DNA of 19,325 bases, taken from the NCBI GenBank assembly GCA_030148045.1, contig JASBUE010000242.1, positions 1-19,325 of the forward strand, in the 5' to 3' direction. A model generated the notes under the pieces. It did no database searches. It was not told where the DNA came from and saw only the letters and a program-made list of their open reading frames with translations. Both the position numbers and the translations under genes were made by a program. Below are positions 8,509-16,357 of the stretch, piece by piece (position 1 is the first letter of the stretch; each line of letters begins with the position of its first letter). The stretch comes from Candidatus Tenderia sp. (GTDB lineage: Bacteria; Pseudomonadota; Gammaproteobacteria; Tenderiales; Tenderiaceae).

Positions 8509-10638
8509 ATGCGGGCTGTCGTATCGGCATTCGCGCTTATGCCGGCGCTGTTCTGTTCACAATCTCATGCGGTGGAATCCGCGCCCTTGGATGAAGGGTT
8601 GTCTCCCTATTATCCCGATGAGGAGATCATCAGCATCTCCACCGGGACCTATAAGGCCATGCACCTGGCCCCCTCGGTGGCAACGGTGATTCGCGCCGAT
8701 GAAATCAAGGACAGTGGCGCGCGCATGCTGGACGAGGTGCTCGAGACGGTACCCGGATTGCATGTTTCAAAATCCTCTATTCGTAACAGCGACATCTATT
8801 CTGTACGCGGCATCCGCACCGATTGGAATCCGCAGGTCTTGTTGATGGTCAACGGCGTGCCGTTCAACGACTATATTGCGGGCTCCCGGCCGCCGTTGTT
8901 TCGTCTGCCGGTGGAAAACATCGCATTGATAGAGGTGATTCGCGGTCCGGGCTCGGCCGTTTACGGGGCGGATGCCTTTGCCGGTGTGATTAATGTCATT
9001 ACCAAGGAAGGTCTCGATGTCAATGGCCTGACAGCCGGCGGCCGCACCGGGTCCTTCGAAACCCGGGACGGCTGGTTACAATACGGCGGTGAACGGAGCG
9101 GCTGGGATTTGGGTTTGAGCCTGGAATACAGCCGGACCGCAGGGGACCGCGACAGGATCATCCGGCGCGATTACCAAACCGAACTGGACATGCTGTTTGG
9201 TACCCGCGCCAGCCTGGCGCCGGGGCCGCTGGAGAGCGGCTATGAGCTGCTAAACGGCTCCGTCAGTCTGAAACAGCAAAACTGGTCTATCTGGTTTAAT
9301 AGTTGGAACCTGAGGGACGCCGGTGTCGGCCCGGGTGCATGGCAGGCACTGGACCCGCTCGGGTCCCAGCGCAACGATCAGTACACCTTGGCGGTCGGTT
9401 ACAAAGACGCTGAATTCGCCGACGACTGGCAACTGGATTCGCGGCTTTCTTATCGCCTTTTTGACCAGTTGGCTACGTATCAGATATTGCCCCCTGGGGC
9501 TGAAGTGCCAGTGGGCGCGGATGGGAATTTATGTGTTACCGCGGGATGTGGGCCGGCGGGCATGGTCCGCTTTACCGATGGGGTATTGGGCAATCCGGGC
9601 GGCAAGCAGACCGAGGTCCGCCTGGAGGTGGCCGGTTTGTTCGAAGGCTGGCAAGATCATCGCATTCGCATCGCGATAGGCGTGGACCATGACAAGCTAG
9701 AGCCGCGGGAAACAAAGAACTTCGGCCCCGGGGTGATCGACGGCAGCGTGAGCCCTGTCGATGGCACCTTGACCGATGTGACCGGCACGCCCTATATTTT
9801 CGTGAAACAGCGTTCGCGCGAGGTGCAATACCTGTCGCTTCAGGACGAGTGGCGCTTCGCCAGCGACTGGGAGCTGACCGCCGGCGTCCGCCATGACCAC
9901 TATTCCGACTTTGGCGGCACCACCAATCCACGTCTGGCCCTGGTGTGGGAGACAGGATATTTTTTGACCACCAAACTGCTCTATGGCCGCGCCTTTCGTG
10001 CGCCCAGCCTGACCGAGCTCTATTTCGAGAACAATCCGGTCACAGTGGGAAACCCGGATCTCCAGCCTGAGAGCATCGATATGCTGGAACTGGTCTTTGA
10101 TTACCGGCCGGATCCGCGCAAGGTGTTTATCCTTAATTTGTATTCTTACCGGGCGGACGATTTGATCGAGTTCGAAAACGGGATGGCACAAAACAGTCGC
10201 GCGCAGGATGGCCGTGGTCTTGAGTTGGAGGCGAAGTGGTACGCAACCAATACCCTGCAATTAAAGGGCAACTTCGCGCTACAGTATGCCGAAGACGCGG
10301 AAGAGGGCACGGTGGTCGCAAATGCGCCGCGGCGGCAGCTGTTCCTGGCGGCCGCTTGGCAACCGGCCCCGGCGTGGTCTTACTACGGCCAGGCCAACTG
10401 GGTGATGGACCGCCAGCGGGCCGCCCCTGATCCCCGTCCCCCCATTGGGGATAATGCGACGGTCGATTTGTCATTGCGCTATCAACCGCCGAACCGTAAC
10501 TGGGAATTTGCCGCGAGTGTTAAAAATGTCTTTGATGCGGACAACCGTGAGCCGAGTGAGGGCAAGATTCCAAACGATTATCCCCTGGCGGGACGCAGTC
10601 TTTATCTTGAAGCAGAGTATCAGTTAAACCAATTATGA
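8509..10638 (+). CDS. TonB-dependent outer-membrane receptor 2
   Basis: An intact 709-residue TonB-dependent receptor, probably importing a small ligand across the outer membrane using TonB-ExbBD energy. The signal peptide is about 1-21 (ends SQSHA). The TonB-box-like EEIISISTG is at 38-46, the plug domain at about 50-168 with RGPGSAVYGADAFAGVINVIT, and a 22-strand barrel is expected beyond. Two cysteines in a likely surface loop (NLCVTAGCG) recur in the paralogue. It is highly similar along its length to the interrupted receptor upstream, so the pair is a tandem duplication. The ligand cannot be deduced; the fold resembles siderophore and cobalamin receptors. Its TGA overlaps the next gene's ATG as ATGA, which points to coupled translation with the citrate-synthase-like gene. 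The final residue is L rather than the common F or W. Confidence 0.93.
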   Translation: MRAVVSAFALMPALFCSQSHAVESAPLDEGLSPYYPDEEIISISTGTYKAMHLAPSVATVIRADEIKDSGARMLDEVLETVPGLHVSKSSIRNSDIYSVRGIRTDWNPQVLLMVNGVPFNDYIAGSRPPLFRLPVENIALIEVIRGPGSAVYGADAFAGVINVITKEGLDVNGLTAGGRTGSFETRDGWLQYGGERSGWDLGLSLEYSRTAGDRDRIIRRDYQTELDMLFGTRASLAPGPLESGYELLNGSVSLKQQNWSIWFNSWNLRDAGVGPGAWQALDPLGSQRNDQYTLAVGYKDAEFADDWQLDSRLSYRLFDQLATYQILPPGAEVPVGADGNLCVTAGCGPAGMVRFTDGVLGNPGGKQTEVRLEVAGLFEGWQDHRIRIAIGVDHDKLEPRETKNFGPGVIDGSVSPVDGTLTDVTGTPYIFVKQRSREVQYLSLQDEWRFASDWELTAGVRHDHYSDFGGTTNPRLALVWETGYFLTTKLLYGRAFRAPSLTELYFENNPVTVGNPDLQPESIDMLELVFDYRPDPRKVFILNLYSYRADDLIEFENGMAQNSRAQDGRGLELEAKWYATNTLQLKGNFALQYAEDAEEGTVVANAPRRQLFLAAAWQPAPAWSYYGQANWVMDRQRAAPDPRPPIGDNATVDLSLRYQPPNRNWEFAASVKNVFDADNREPSEGKIPNDYPLAGRSLYLEAEYQLNQL

Positions 10639-11459
10639 AATCAGACAAGCCTTCAGCCCAGGTGCGGCGGCGTGACGATGTCTACGTCGATCGAAGCGTC
10701 ACCCGCATATGGGAAGAGTCACCATCCGCCGATAATCCCTACCTCGCGGAACAGTGCCGCTGCCACGGTTATGACCTGCTTGAGCTGGTGCGGAAACGTG
10801 GTTTCGCCGATGTGCTCTATCTGCTGTTTCGTGGTGAGCTGCCGACGGCCGAAGAGGCCCAGCTACTGGAGGCGCTAATGGTGGCCTTCATCAATCCCGG
10901 CCCCCGCCACCCGGCGAGCCGGGCCGCCATGAACGCCGCTGTCGGCAAGACCGATCCCGCCTTGATATTGCCGATCGCCTTGACCACATTGAGCGGCACC
11001 CATAACGCGGCCGGCACCCTGGAGGAGGCGATGCGCTTCCTGCGTAAGCAGCAGCGAAAACGGGGCGGCGAAGTCGCGGCACAATTGCTGGCGCAGGCCA
11101 ATCGTCCCGCGCAGGGCGATTGGCATATCGCCCCGGGCTTTGGCAGTTGTTACAACGGAATAGACCTGATCAGCGCCAAAATCGCCGACCATCTGGTGGG
11201 CATGTCCGCCGCCGGCGGCGCCTTGCGCTGGGGCCGGGAATTTTCCCGCGCATTGGAAGCGGAGGGGATGGGCTGGCTGGCCACGGGGGTCGTTGCGGCT
11301 GTGTTGACGGACCTCGGTTTTCCTCCCCGTGCCGCGGCCGGGCTCTACCAGATTATAAGTGCGCCCGGTTTATTGGCCCACGGCGTCGAACTGGCCAACA
11401 AGCCGCTGACGGCCATGCCGTTTGTGTCTGACGAGGATTACATCATTGAAAGCGATTAA
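10635..11459 (+). CDS. Citrate-synthase-fold protein A (divergent)
   Basis: A 274-residue protein resembling a shortened citrate synthase/citryl-CoA lyase. FADVLYLLFRGELP (57-70) matches the N-terminal helix region of the family. GTHNAAGTLEEAM (121-133) aligns with the active-site segment around the first catalytic histidine, so H123 may be retained. PGFGSCYNGIDLISAKI (167-183) aligns with the family's PGFGH-x-Y stretch, but the second catalytic histidine is replaced by S171. The usual catalytic aspartate region reads WGREFSRAL, with E in place of D by my alignment. Canonical citrate synthase activity is therefore doubtful. The ATG overlaps the stop of receptor 2 (ATGA), and the 3' end overlaps protein B. 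Length is below the usual 370-430, so it may need protein B as a partner. Confidence 0.75.
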   Translation: MKSDKPSAQVRRRDDVYVDRSVTRIWEESPSADNPYLAEQCRCHGYDLLELVRKRGFADVLYLLFRGELPTAEEAQLLEALMVAFINPGPRHPASRAAMNAAVGKTDPALILPIALTTLSGTHNAAGTLEEAMRFLRKQQRKRGGEVAAQLLAQANRPAQGDWHIAPGFGSCYNGIDLISAKIADHLVGMSAAGGALRWGREFSRALEAEGMGWLATGVVAAVLTDLGFPPRAAAGLYQIISAPGLLAHGVELANKPLTAMPFVSDEDYIIESD

Positions 11460-12273
11460 CGATACCTCTTTTTGGGACCAGCGCCGCGGTAAGATTTTCA
11501 GCGGAAAAGGTGGATGGAGAATCGGTCAGGGCGTGTTCAATCACGGCTATTCCATGATGGATGATTTCGTCGGCAAAGTCTCATATATGCAGGTCGTCAT
11601 GCTCAACGCCACCGGCCGCCTGCCTGAACGGCGTTTGGCCGATTGGATCGAGGCCATTCATATCTGTCTCAGTTGGCCGGACCCGCGTATTTGGTGTAAT
11701 CAAATAGGGGCGTTATCCGGAACGGCACAGACTTCAGTGATTGCGGCAACCTGTGCGGGAATTATGGCAGCAGATGCTCGTGCATATGGGATTAAACCTT
11801 TGTTCGATGGCCTTTCTTTTATTCAGCAAGCCTTGATCAGTTACCGCTCTGGTAAATCGATAGAAGAAATTGTTATGGCCGGTAATCGTGTTAAAAAAGG
11901 TAAACCAGAAATCATGGGTTATGCTAGACCAATTGCGAAAGGTGACGAGCGCATATCTGCAATGGAGCGCGTAACTGAAAATCTGGGTTTTTCAGTGGGA
12001 GAACACCTGTCCTTGGCATATTCTATTGAGAAATATCTTTCAGAAAATTTCGATGAAACGATGAATATCAATGGCTACATGTCTGGTTTTTTGTCTGATC
12101 AAGGAATAAGCCCAGAGGAGTGTTATCGGATATTTTCAACACTGGTCGCCAGTGGTGTGACCGCTTGCTATGTTGATACGCGTGATAAATCTCCAGGCTC
12201 ATTTTTACCTCTATATTGTAATGATGTTGTATATAAAGGTAAGCCGAAGCGGGTGGTGCCAGCACGCAGTTGA
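11446..12273 (+). CDS. Citrate-synthase-fold protein B (divergent)
   Basis: A 275-residue protein, again like a shortened citrate synthase. MQVVMLNATGRLPERR (48-63) matches the N-terminal family motif. KPEIMGYARPIAKGDERI (153-170) aligns with GFGHRVYK-x-x-DPR, with alanine where the catalytic histidine should be. NINGYMSGFLSDQGI aligns with the N-V-D-F-Y-S-G segment, with N replacing D. The C-terminal VASGVTACYVDTRDK corresponds to the GWIAHWLEQ end of the family. I chose TTG at 11446 because GAGG (11433-11436) precedes it by 9 nt, giving a 14-bp overlap with protein A. A TTG at 11422 is also in frame. Codons before about 11690 are GC-rich like the neighbours, while the rest is clearly AT-richer. 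The two overlapping halves-like genes suggest a heteromeric enzyme. Confidence 0.72.
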   Translation: MKAINDTSFWDQRRGKIFSGKGGWRIGQGVFNHGYSMMDDFVGKVSYMQVVMLNATGRLPERRLADWIEAIHICLSWPDPRIWCNQIGALSGTAQTSVIAATCAGIMAADARAYGIKPLFDGLSFIQQALISYRSGKSIEEIVMAGNRVKKGKPEIMGYARPIAKGDERISAMERVTENLGFSVGEHLSLAYSIEKYLSENFDETMNINGYMSGFLSDQGISPEECYRIFSTLVASGVTACYVDTRDKSPGSFLPLYCNDVVYKGKPKRVVPARS

Positions 12274-12423
12274 CCTGAAATTAAAGCACAACAAGAAGCC
12301 ATGATTCCCCTGGGGCGTTATGGAAAGCCCGAAGAGGTCGCGCACGTTATCCTGGCGCAGCTCGAAGCAGATTATGTTACAGGTGCGGTATGGTCGGTTG
12401 ATGGTGGAGTGGATGCGGTATAA
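12274..12423 (+). pseudogene. C-terminal remnant of a short-chain dehydrogenase
   Basis: The 49 codons directly after the stop of protein B encode the C-terminal end of an SDR/FabG-type oxidoreductase. IPLGRYGKPEEVAHVIL is the conserved helix-preceding motif, and ADYVTGAVWSVDGGVDAV with TAA at 12421-12423 is the typical end. About 190-200 N-terminal residues, including the NAD(P)-binding and YxxxK catalytic parts, are absent. An ATG at 12301 could start a 40-residue peptide but it would have no enzyme activity. The remnant is in the same frame as protein B, separated only by TGA, so a deletion junction probably lies at that point. An SDR may once have been part of this cluster. Confidence 0.82.
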
Positions 12424-12562
12424 CCAATAAACTCCCTGTCTCGAAACCTTGGTGCTGCGACTGCTCCCATGGTGATTTGTGCCCCCCTTTGCTTTCGGCG
12501 CGGCCGGCGCCAGCCCCCACGGCCATGGCCAGTGCGCTTTTGTTGAGATTGCTCGGTTTCAT
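12377..12562 (-). pseudogene. Possible truncated small exported-protein gene
   Basis: A 61-codon minus-strand frame starts with ATG at 12560-12562, preceded by a strong GGGGAG (complement of 12568-12573) at 5-nt spacing. Its beginning, MKPSNLNKSALAMAVGAGAG, has the positively charged and small-hydrophobic look of a signal peptide start. After about residue 20 it becomes low in recognisable features and runs antisense into the dehydrogenase remnant. The start of a small exported protein cut off by the same rearrangement is plausible. It resembles small DUF2282-type precursors only loosely. Confidence 0.25.
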
Positions 12563-12676
12563 AATCGCTCCCCGTTTACAGTTGGATGCCTTGCCAGGCG
12601 GATTATGTGATGACGGGATGAGATGGGGATGACCGATAGGTGTCGATCCTGTGGAGCGGGTTTCCGGGGCGGCGGC

Positions 12677-13579
12677 CTACTTCGCCCTCAGCGCCCGGCC
12701 CATCTCCCGGGCCAGCAGCTGCAGGTCATCCCGGCGCGGGAAGGTGGGGCGCCATACCAGGCCGATCTGCCGGTGCGGGCCCTTTTCGGCCAGCGGCCGC
12801 AGCCGGATATCGCTCTGTTTTACCAGGGCGGAATCCACCGCCATCTCGGGGATGAAGGTAATGCCCTGGCCGCCGGCGACCATCTCGATCATGGTGTAGA
12901 GACTGGTGCCCTGCACCGCGGTGTTGCGTTTCAGGTCTTTGCTGTGACAGGCGCCGAGGGCATGCTCGCGCAGGCAATGGCCCTCCTCCAGCAGCATGAT
13001 TTCGTTGGCCGGCAGCTTGGTGGAGGGGATGGGCCCGCCCCTGCCCAGGGCGTGGCCCTTGGGGAAGGCGACGTGGAAGATCTCCTCCCAGAAGACGTCA
13101 TATTCCAGGCCGGGCAGGTCGTAGGGCAGAGCCAGGATGGCGCAGTCCAGCCTGCCGTTGTTGAGGCGCTCGATCAGCAGCGCGGTCTGCTCCTCCACCA
13201 GCAACAGCTGCAGCCCGGGGTAACTGTGGCGGATGGCCGGTAACACGCGCGGCAGCAGGAAGGGGCCGATGGTGGGGATCACACCGAGCCGCAGCGGGCC
13301 GACCAAGGTGCCCTTGCCGCCCTCGGCCAGCCGCACCATTTCGCCGCCCAGTTCGATGATCCGGCGCGCCTTTTCAGCCAGCGCCAGTCCCAGCGGGGTG
13401 GGCATGACCCTGCGCTTGTTGCGTTCGAACAGCTGCACCCCCAGCAGGGTTTCCAGTTCCTGGATGCCGGCGCTGAGGGTGGACTGGCTAACGAAGCAGC
13501 GCTCGGCCGCCTGGCCGAAATGGCGCGACTCGACCACGGCGAGAAAATACTGTAACTGGCGGATGGTGGGCAGGTGCAT
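12677..13579 (-). CDS. oxyR: Hydrogen-peroxide-sensing LysR-type regulator OxyR
   Basis: OxyR activates catalase, peroxiredoxin and related genes when peroxide forms an internal disulfide. The 300-residue protein has an N-terminal LysR helix-turn-helix (about 4-62: FGQAAERCFVSQSTLSAGIQ, 21-40) and a C-terminal sensing domain. C202 in EEGHCLREHALGAC and C211 at its end match the E. coli pair C199/C208, so the redox switch is present. GTSLYTMIEMVAGGQGITFIP (224-244) is also typical. Length is normal. It is divergent from pilU across 216 bp. I did not find a clear OxyR-type ATAG-N7-CTAT operator there, so autoregulation is unproven. Confidence 0.95.
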   Translation of the reverse strand: MHLPTIRQLQYFLAVVESRHFGQAAERCFVSQSTLSAGIQELETLLGVQLFERNKRRVMPTPLGLALAEKARRIIELGGEMVRLAEGGKGTLVGPLRLGVIPTIGPFLLPRVLPAIRHSYPGLQLLLVEEQTALLIERLNNGRLDCAILALPYDLPGLEYDVFWEEIFHVAFPKGHALGRGGPIPSTKLPANEIMLLEEGHCLREHALGACHSKDLKRNTAVQGTSLYTMIEMVAGGQGITFIPEMAVDSALVKQSDIRLRPLAEKGPHRQIGLVWRPTFPRRDDLQLLAREMGRALRAK

Positions 13580-13795
13580 AAATCGCTAATTCCGATGAAT
13601 AACCAACAATAATCATCTTTTTACGATCATATCACCGGCACAATCAATGCGCCAGCGGGCGCTTTGCGGCATCGCTCACCCAACTATTAACCATGATTAT
13701 GATGCGTATTTAACCTTCCCTGCGCGGCTGACGATAACCTGAGGGCGTGAAACGCCAACGACAAACACCCGCCAAGACATTAGTCGAGGACGCTT

Positions 13796-14899
13796 ATGGA
13801 CATCCTGCCATTTCTGAAAATCATGGCTGAAAAGAATGCCTCCGATCTCTATTTCACCACCAATGCCGTGCCGTGCATCAAGGTCGAAGGCGTTACCGCC
13901 CATCTCGGCCAAAATCCGCTGCCGCCCGGCGCGGTGCAAAAGCTGGCCTATTCCATCATGAACGACGAGCAGATCAAGAGCTTCGAGGAGACCATGGAGA
14001 TGGACATCGCCATCTCCGCCAAGGAGATCAGCCGCTTCCGCGTCAACGTGTTTCGCCAGCGCGGCGAGGTGGCCATGGTGGCGCGCTATATCAAGGACAG
14101 CATCCCGTCGGCGGCGCTGCTGAATCTGCCGCCCCTCCTCAATCAGCTGGTGATGGCGCCGCGCGGGCTGGTGCTGGTGGTGGGCACCACCGGCTCGGGC
14201 AAATCCACCACTCTGGCCGCCATGATCGATTACCGCAACCGCCACAAGAGCGGCCATATCCTCACCATCGAGGACCACATCGAATACCTGCATCAACATC
14301 GGCAGGCCATTGTCAACCAGCGCGAGGTGGGGCTGGATACGTTCTCCTACGCCAGCGCCCTGAAACGCGCCATGCGCGAGGCGCCGGACGTGATCATGAT
14401 CGGCGAGATCCGCGATCAGGACACCATGCAGCAGGCCCTGGCCTATGCCGACACCGGTCACCTCTGCCTTTCCACCCTGCACGCCACCAATGCCGCGCAG
14501 ACCCTGGAGCGCATCATCAATTTCTTCCCCGAAAACGCCCATCGCCAGTTGTACATGGACCTGTCGCTGAATCTGCGCGCCATCGTTTCGCAGCGCCTTG
14601 TGATGGGTATGGACAAGAAACGCCTGCCGGCGGTGGAGGTGATGCTCAACACGCCCCGTATCGCTGACCTGATCCAGAAAGGCGGTATCAACGAGGTGAC
14701 CACGGCCATCGAGCAGGGCAAGGAGATCGGCATGCAGACCTTCGACCAGGCGCTCTACGATCTGTATGCGGCCGGCAAAATCACGGTGGAAGAGGCGTTG
14801 AATCACGCCGATTCCCGCAATAACCTCAGTCTCAGGATACGGCTGGGCAAAAACGGCGGCGGCGACACGGATGAAGCGGACGGCTATTCGTTGAGCTGA
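13796..14899 (+). CDS. pilU: Type IV pilus retraction ATPase, PilU type
   Basis: A cytoplasmic hexameric ATPase that helps PilT depolymerise type IV pili. The 367-residue protein has Walker A GTTGSGKST (130-138), the Asp box ILTIEDHIEY (155-164), Walker B VIMIGEIRD (199-207) and the His box STLHATNA (226-233). PilU rather than PilT is indicated by PDVIMIGEIRD, IINFFPENA, MDLSLNLRAIVSQRL and the C-terminal IGMQTFDQALYDLYAAGKI. The Asp box reads EDHIE where EDPIE is usual. GAGG (13785-13788) supports the ATG. No pilT is adjacent in this window, although the two are often neighbours. The next gene, an HD-GYP protein, starts 52 bp downstream and is probably cotranscribed. Confidence 0.92.
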   Translation: MDILPFLKIMAEKNASDLYFTTNAVPCIKVEGVTAHLGQNPLPPGAVQKLAYSIMNDEQIKSFEETMEMDIAISAKEISRFRVNVFRQRGEVAMVARYIKDSIPSAALLNLPPLLNQLVMAPRGLVLVVGTTGSGKSTTLAAMIDYRNRHKSGHILTIEDHIEYLHQHRQAIVNQREVGLDTFSYASALKRAMREAPDVIMIGEIRDQDTMQQALAYADTGHLCLSTLHATNAAQTLERIINFFPENAHRQLYMDLSLNLRAIVSQRLVMGMDKKRLPAVEVMLNTPRIADLIQKGGINEVTTAIEQGKEIGMQTFDQALYDLYAAGKITVEEALNHADSRNNLSLRIRLGKNGGGDTDEADGYSLS

Positions 14900-14951
14900 T
14901 GAAGAGCATCCGACATATTTCTTGCGCCAGCGGCAATTGCGCCATTACGCC

Positions 14952-16202
14952 ATGAAAAGGAAGGTCTATGTCAATGATCTGCAACCGGGGATGTACGTGG
15001 ATGAACTCGACAGGCCCTGGCTGGAGACGCCCTTCCTGTTTCAGGGTTTTCCGCTGCGCGACGCAAAGGAGCTGGCGCTGTTGCAGCAGTATTGCGAGTT
15101 CGTCTACATCCTGGATGAGCGCAGTGAAAAGATAGCGCCGCGAGAACACGAGGCGTCACACCGCTTCAATACCCGACAGCTTAACGTCGCCCCCCAGGCA
15201 CAAAAGAGGCGCACGTCCCAGGACCACCTGCAACTCATAAGCGAGCTGCGCCGCGTCAAGACAACCTATGACCAGAGCCACGACTATATCGCCGAAGTGC
15301 TGGAGGATGTCCGCTTCGGACGTAGCTTCAATATCGAGGACGGCAAGCAACTGGTGGAAAAATTCATCACCAGCATCATGCGCAACGAAAACGCCCTGCT
15401 GTTGCTGACCCAGCTCAAGGATTACGATGAATACACGGTACGCCATAGTCTCAATGTCTGCATTCTGTCGATCGTGTTCGGCCGACACCTCAAACTGAAA
15501 CCTGCCGAACTGAAAGTACTGGGACTGGGCGCTCTGTTGCACGATATCGGCAAAATGAAAATTCCCTCGGCCATTCTCAACAAAGCGGGCAAACTGGACA
15601 AAGCGGAATTCGAACGGATCAAGCAACACCCTCTGTACGGGTACCGGCTGTTGAGCGCCAGGAACGATTTCAACCCCGTTGTCGCCGAGATCGCACTTTC
15701 CCATCATGAACGTATCGACGGCAAGGGCTATCCGCGGGGGCTGAAAGGCGACCAGCTGAAGACTCTGCCCATGATGGTGGCCATCATCGACGTCTATGAC
15801 GCCATCACCACCAAGCGCTGTTACCGTGACGGCATTTCCCCTCATGAGGCGCTGAAACTGATGTATGAAAACGAGATCGGCGCCTTCCGTGAGGACCTGC
15901 TCGACAGGTTCATCCAATGCCTCAGCATCTTTCTCGTGGGCAGCATTGTCGAACTGGACAACGGCGAAGTCGGCATCGTCATGAGCGTCAACCACGAACA
16001 CCATCTGGCGCCGGTGGTCCTGTTGGTGCTGGGGCCGGACAAACAGCCCTACACGCCGCGCAAGGTGTGCAACCTGCAACTGCTGGCCAGGAACGGGTCG
16101 CCGGTCAGGATAAAAAGGATCCTTGAATCCAACGCCTACAATATCAACGCCACCGAGATACTGTTCGAAGAAAACGACTTCCTGTCACTGCAATTGATTT
16201 GA
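14952..16202 (+). CDS. HD-GYP domain c-di-GMP phosphodiesterase with DUF3391
   Basis: A cytosolic HD-GYP protein expected to hydrolyse cyclic di-GMP. The N-terminal DUF3391 domain occupies about 1-120 (LQPGMYVDELDRPWLETPFLFQGF region, 10-33). The HD-GYP domain follows, with HSLNV (165-169), the HD pair H197-D198 in LLHDIGK, HH at 251-252 and the GYP motif at 259-261 in DGKGYPRGL. All metal and signature residues I can check are present, so it should be active. I prefer the ATG at 14952 (416 residues) because DUF3391 proteins begin close to the KVYVNDLQPGM stretch. A TTG at 14922 would add 10 residues, and neither has a strong ribosome binding site. Linkage to pilU suggests a role in pilus-driven motility or surface attachment. 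Confidence 0.92.
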   Translation: MKRKVYVNDLQPGMYVDELDRPWLETPFLFQGFPLRDAKELALLQQYCEFVYILDERSEKIAPREHEASHRFNTRQLNVAPQAQKRRTSQDHLQLISELRRVKTTYDQSHDYIAEVLEDVRFGRSFNIEDGKQLVEKFITSIMRNENALLLLTQLKDYDEYTVRHSLNVCILSIVFGRHLKLKPAELKVLGLGALLHDIGKMKIPSAILNKAGKLDKAEFERIKQHPLYGYRLLSARNDFNPVVAEIALSHHERIDGKGYPRGLKGDQLKTLPMMVAIIDVYDAITTKRCYRDGISPHEALKLMYENEIGAFREDLLDRFIQCLSIFLVGSIVELDNGEVGIVMSVNHEHHLAPVVLLVLGPDKQPYTPRKVCNLQLLARNGSPVRIKRILESNAYNINATEILFEENDFLSLQLI

Positions 16203-16357
16203 AGCCGAAGCGGCGATTCGCGCACCCATCCGGCGGACGATTTTCATCATAGGGGTTCTCCGCGCTTTGCAAAACATCATGTGCACTGCGGGGCTTGCGG
16301 GATTAGTCTACACTTTGCTTTACAATTTCAAACCAATCACCAGGACGCATTGTTGCA

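Noticed and set aside
13697..14806. 369-codon open frame on the minus strand opposite pilU
   Set aside because: Antisense to pilU, whose Walker motifs are intact; the reverse frame shows no domain.
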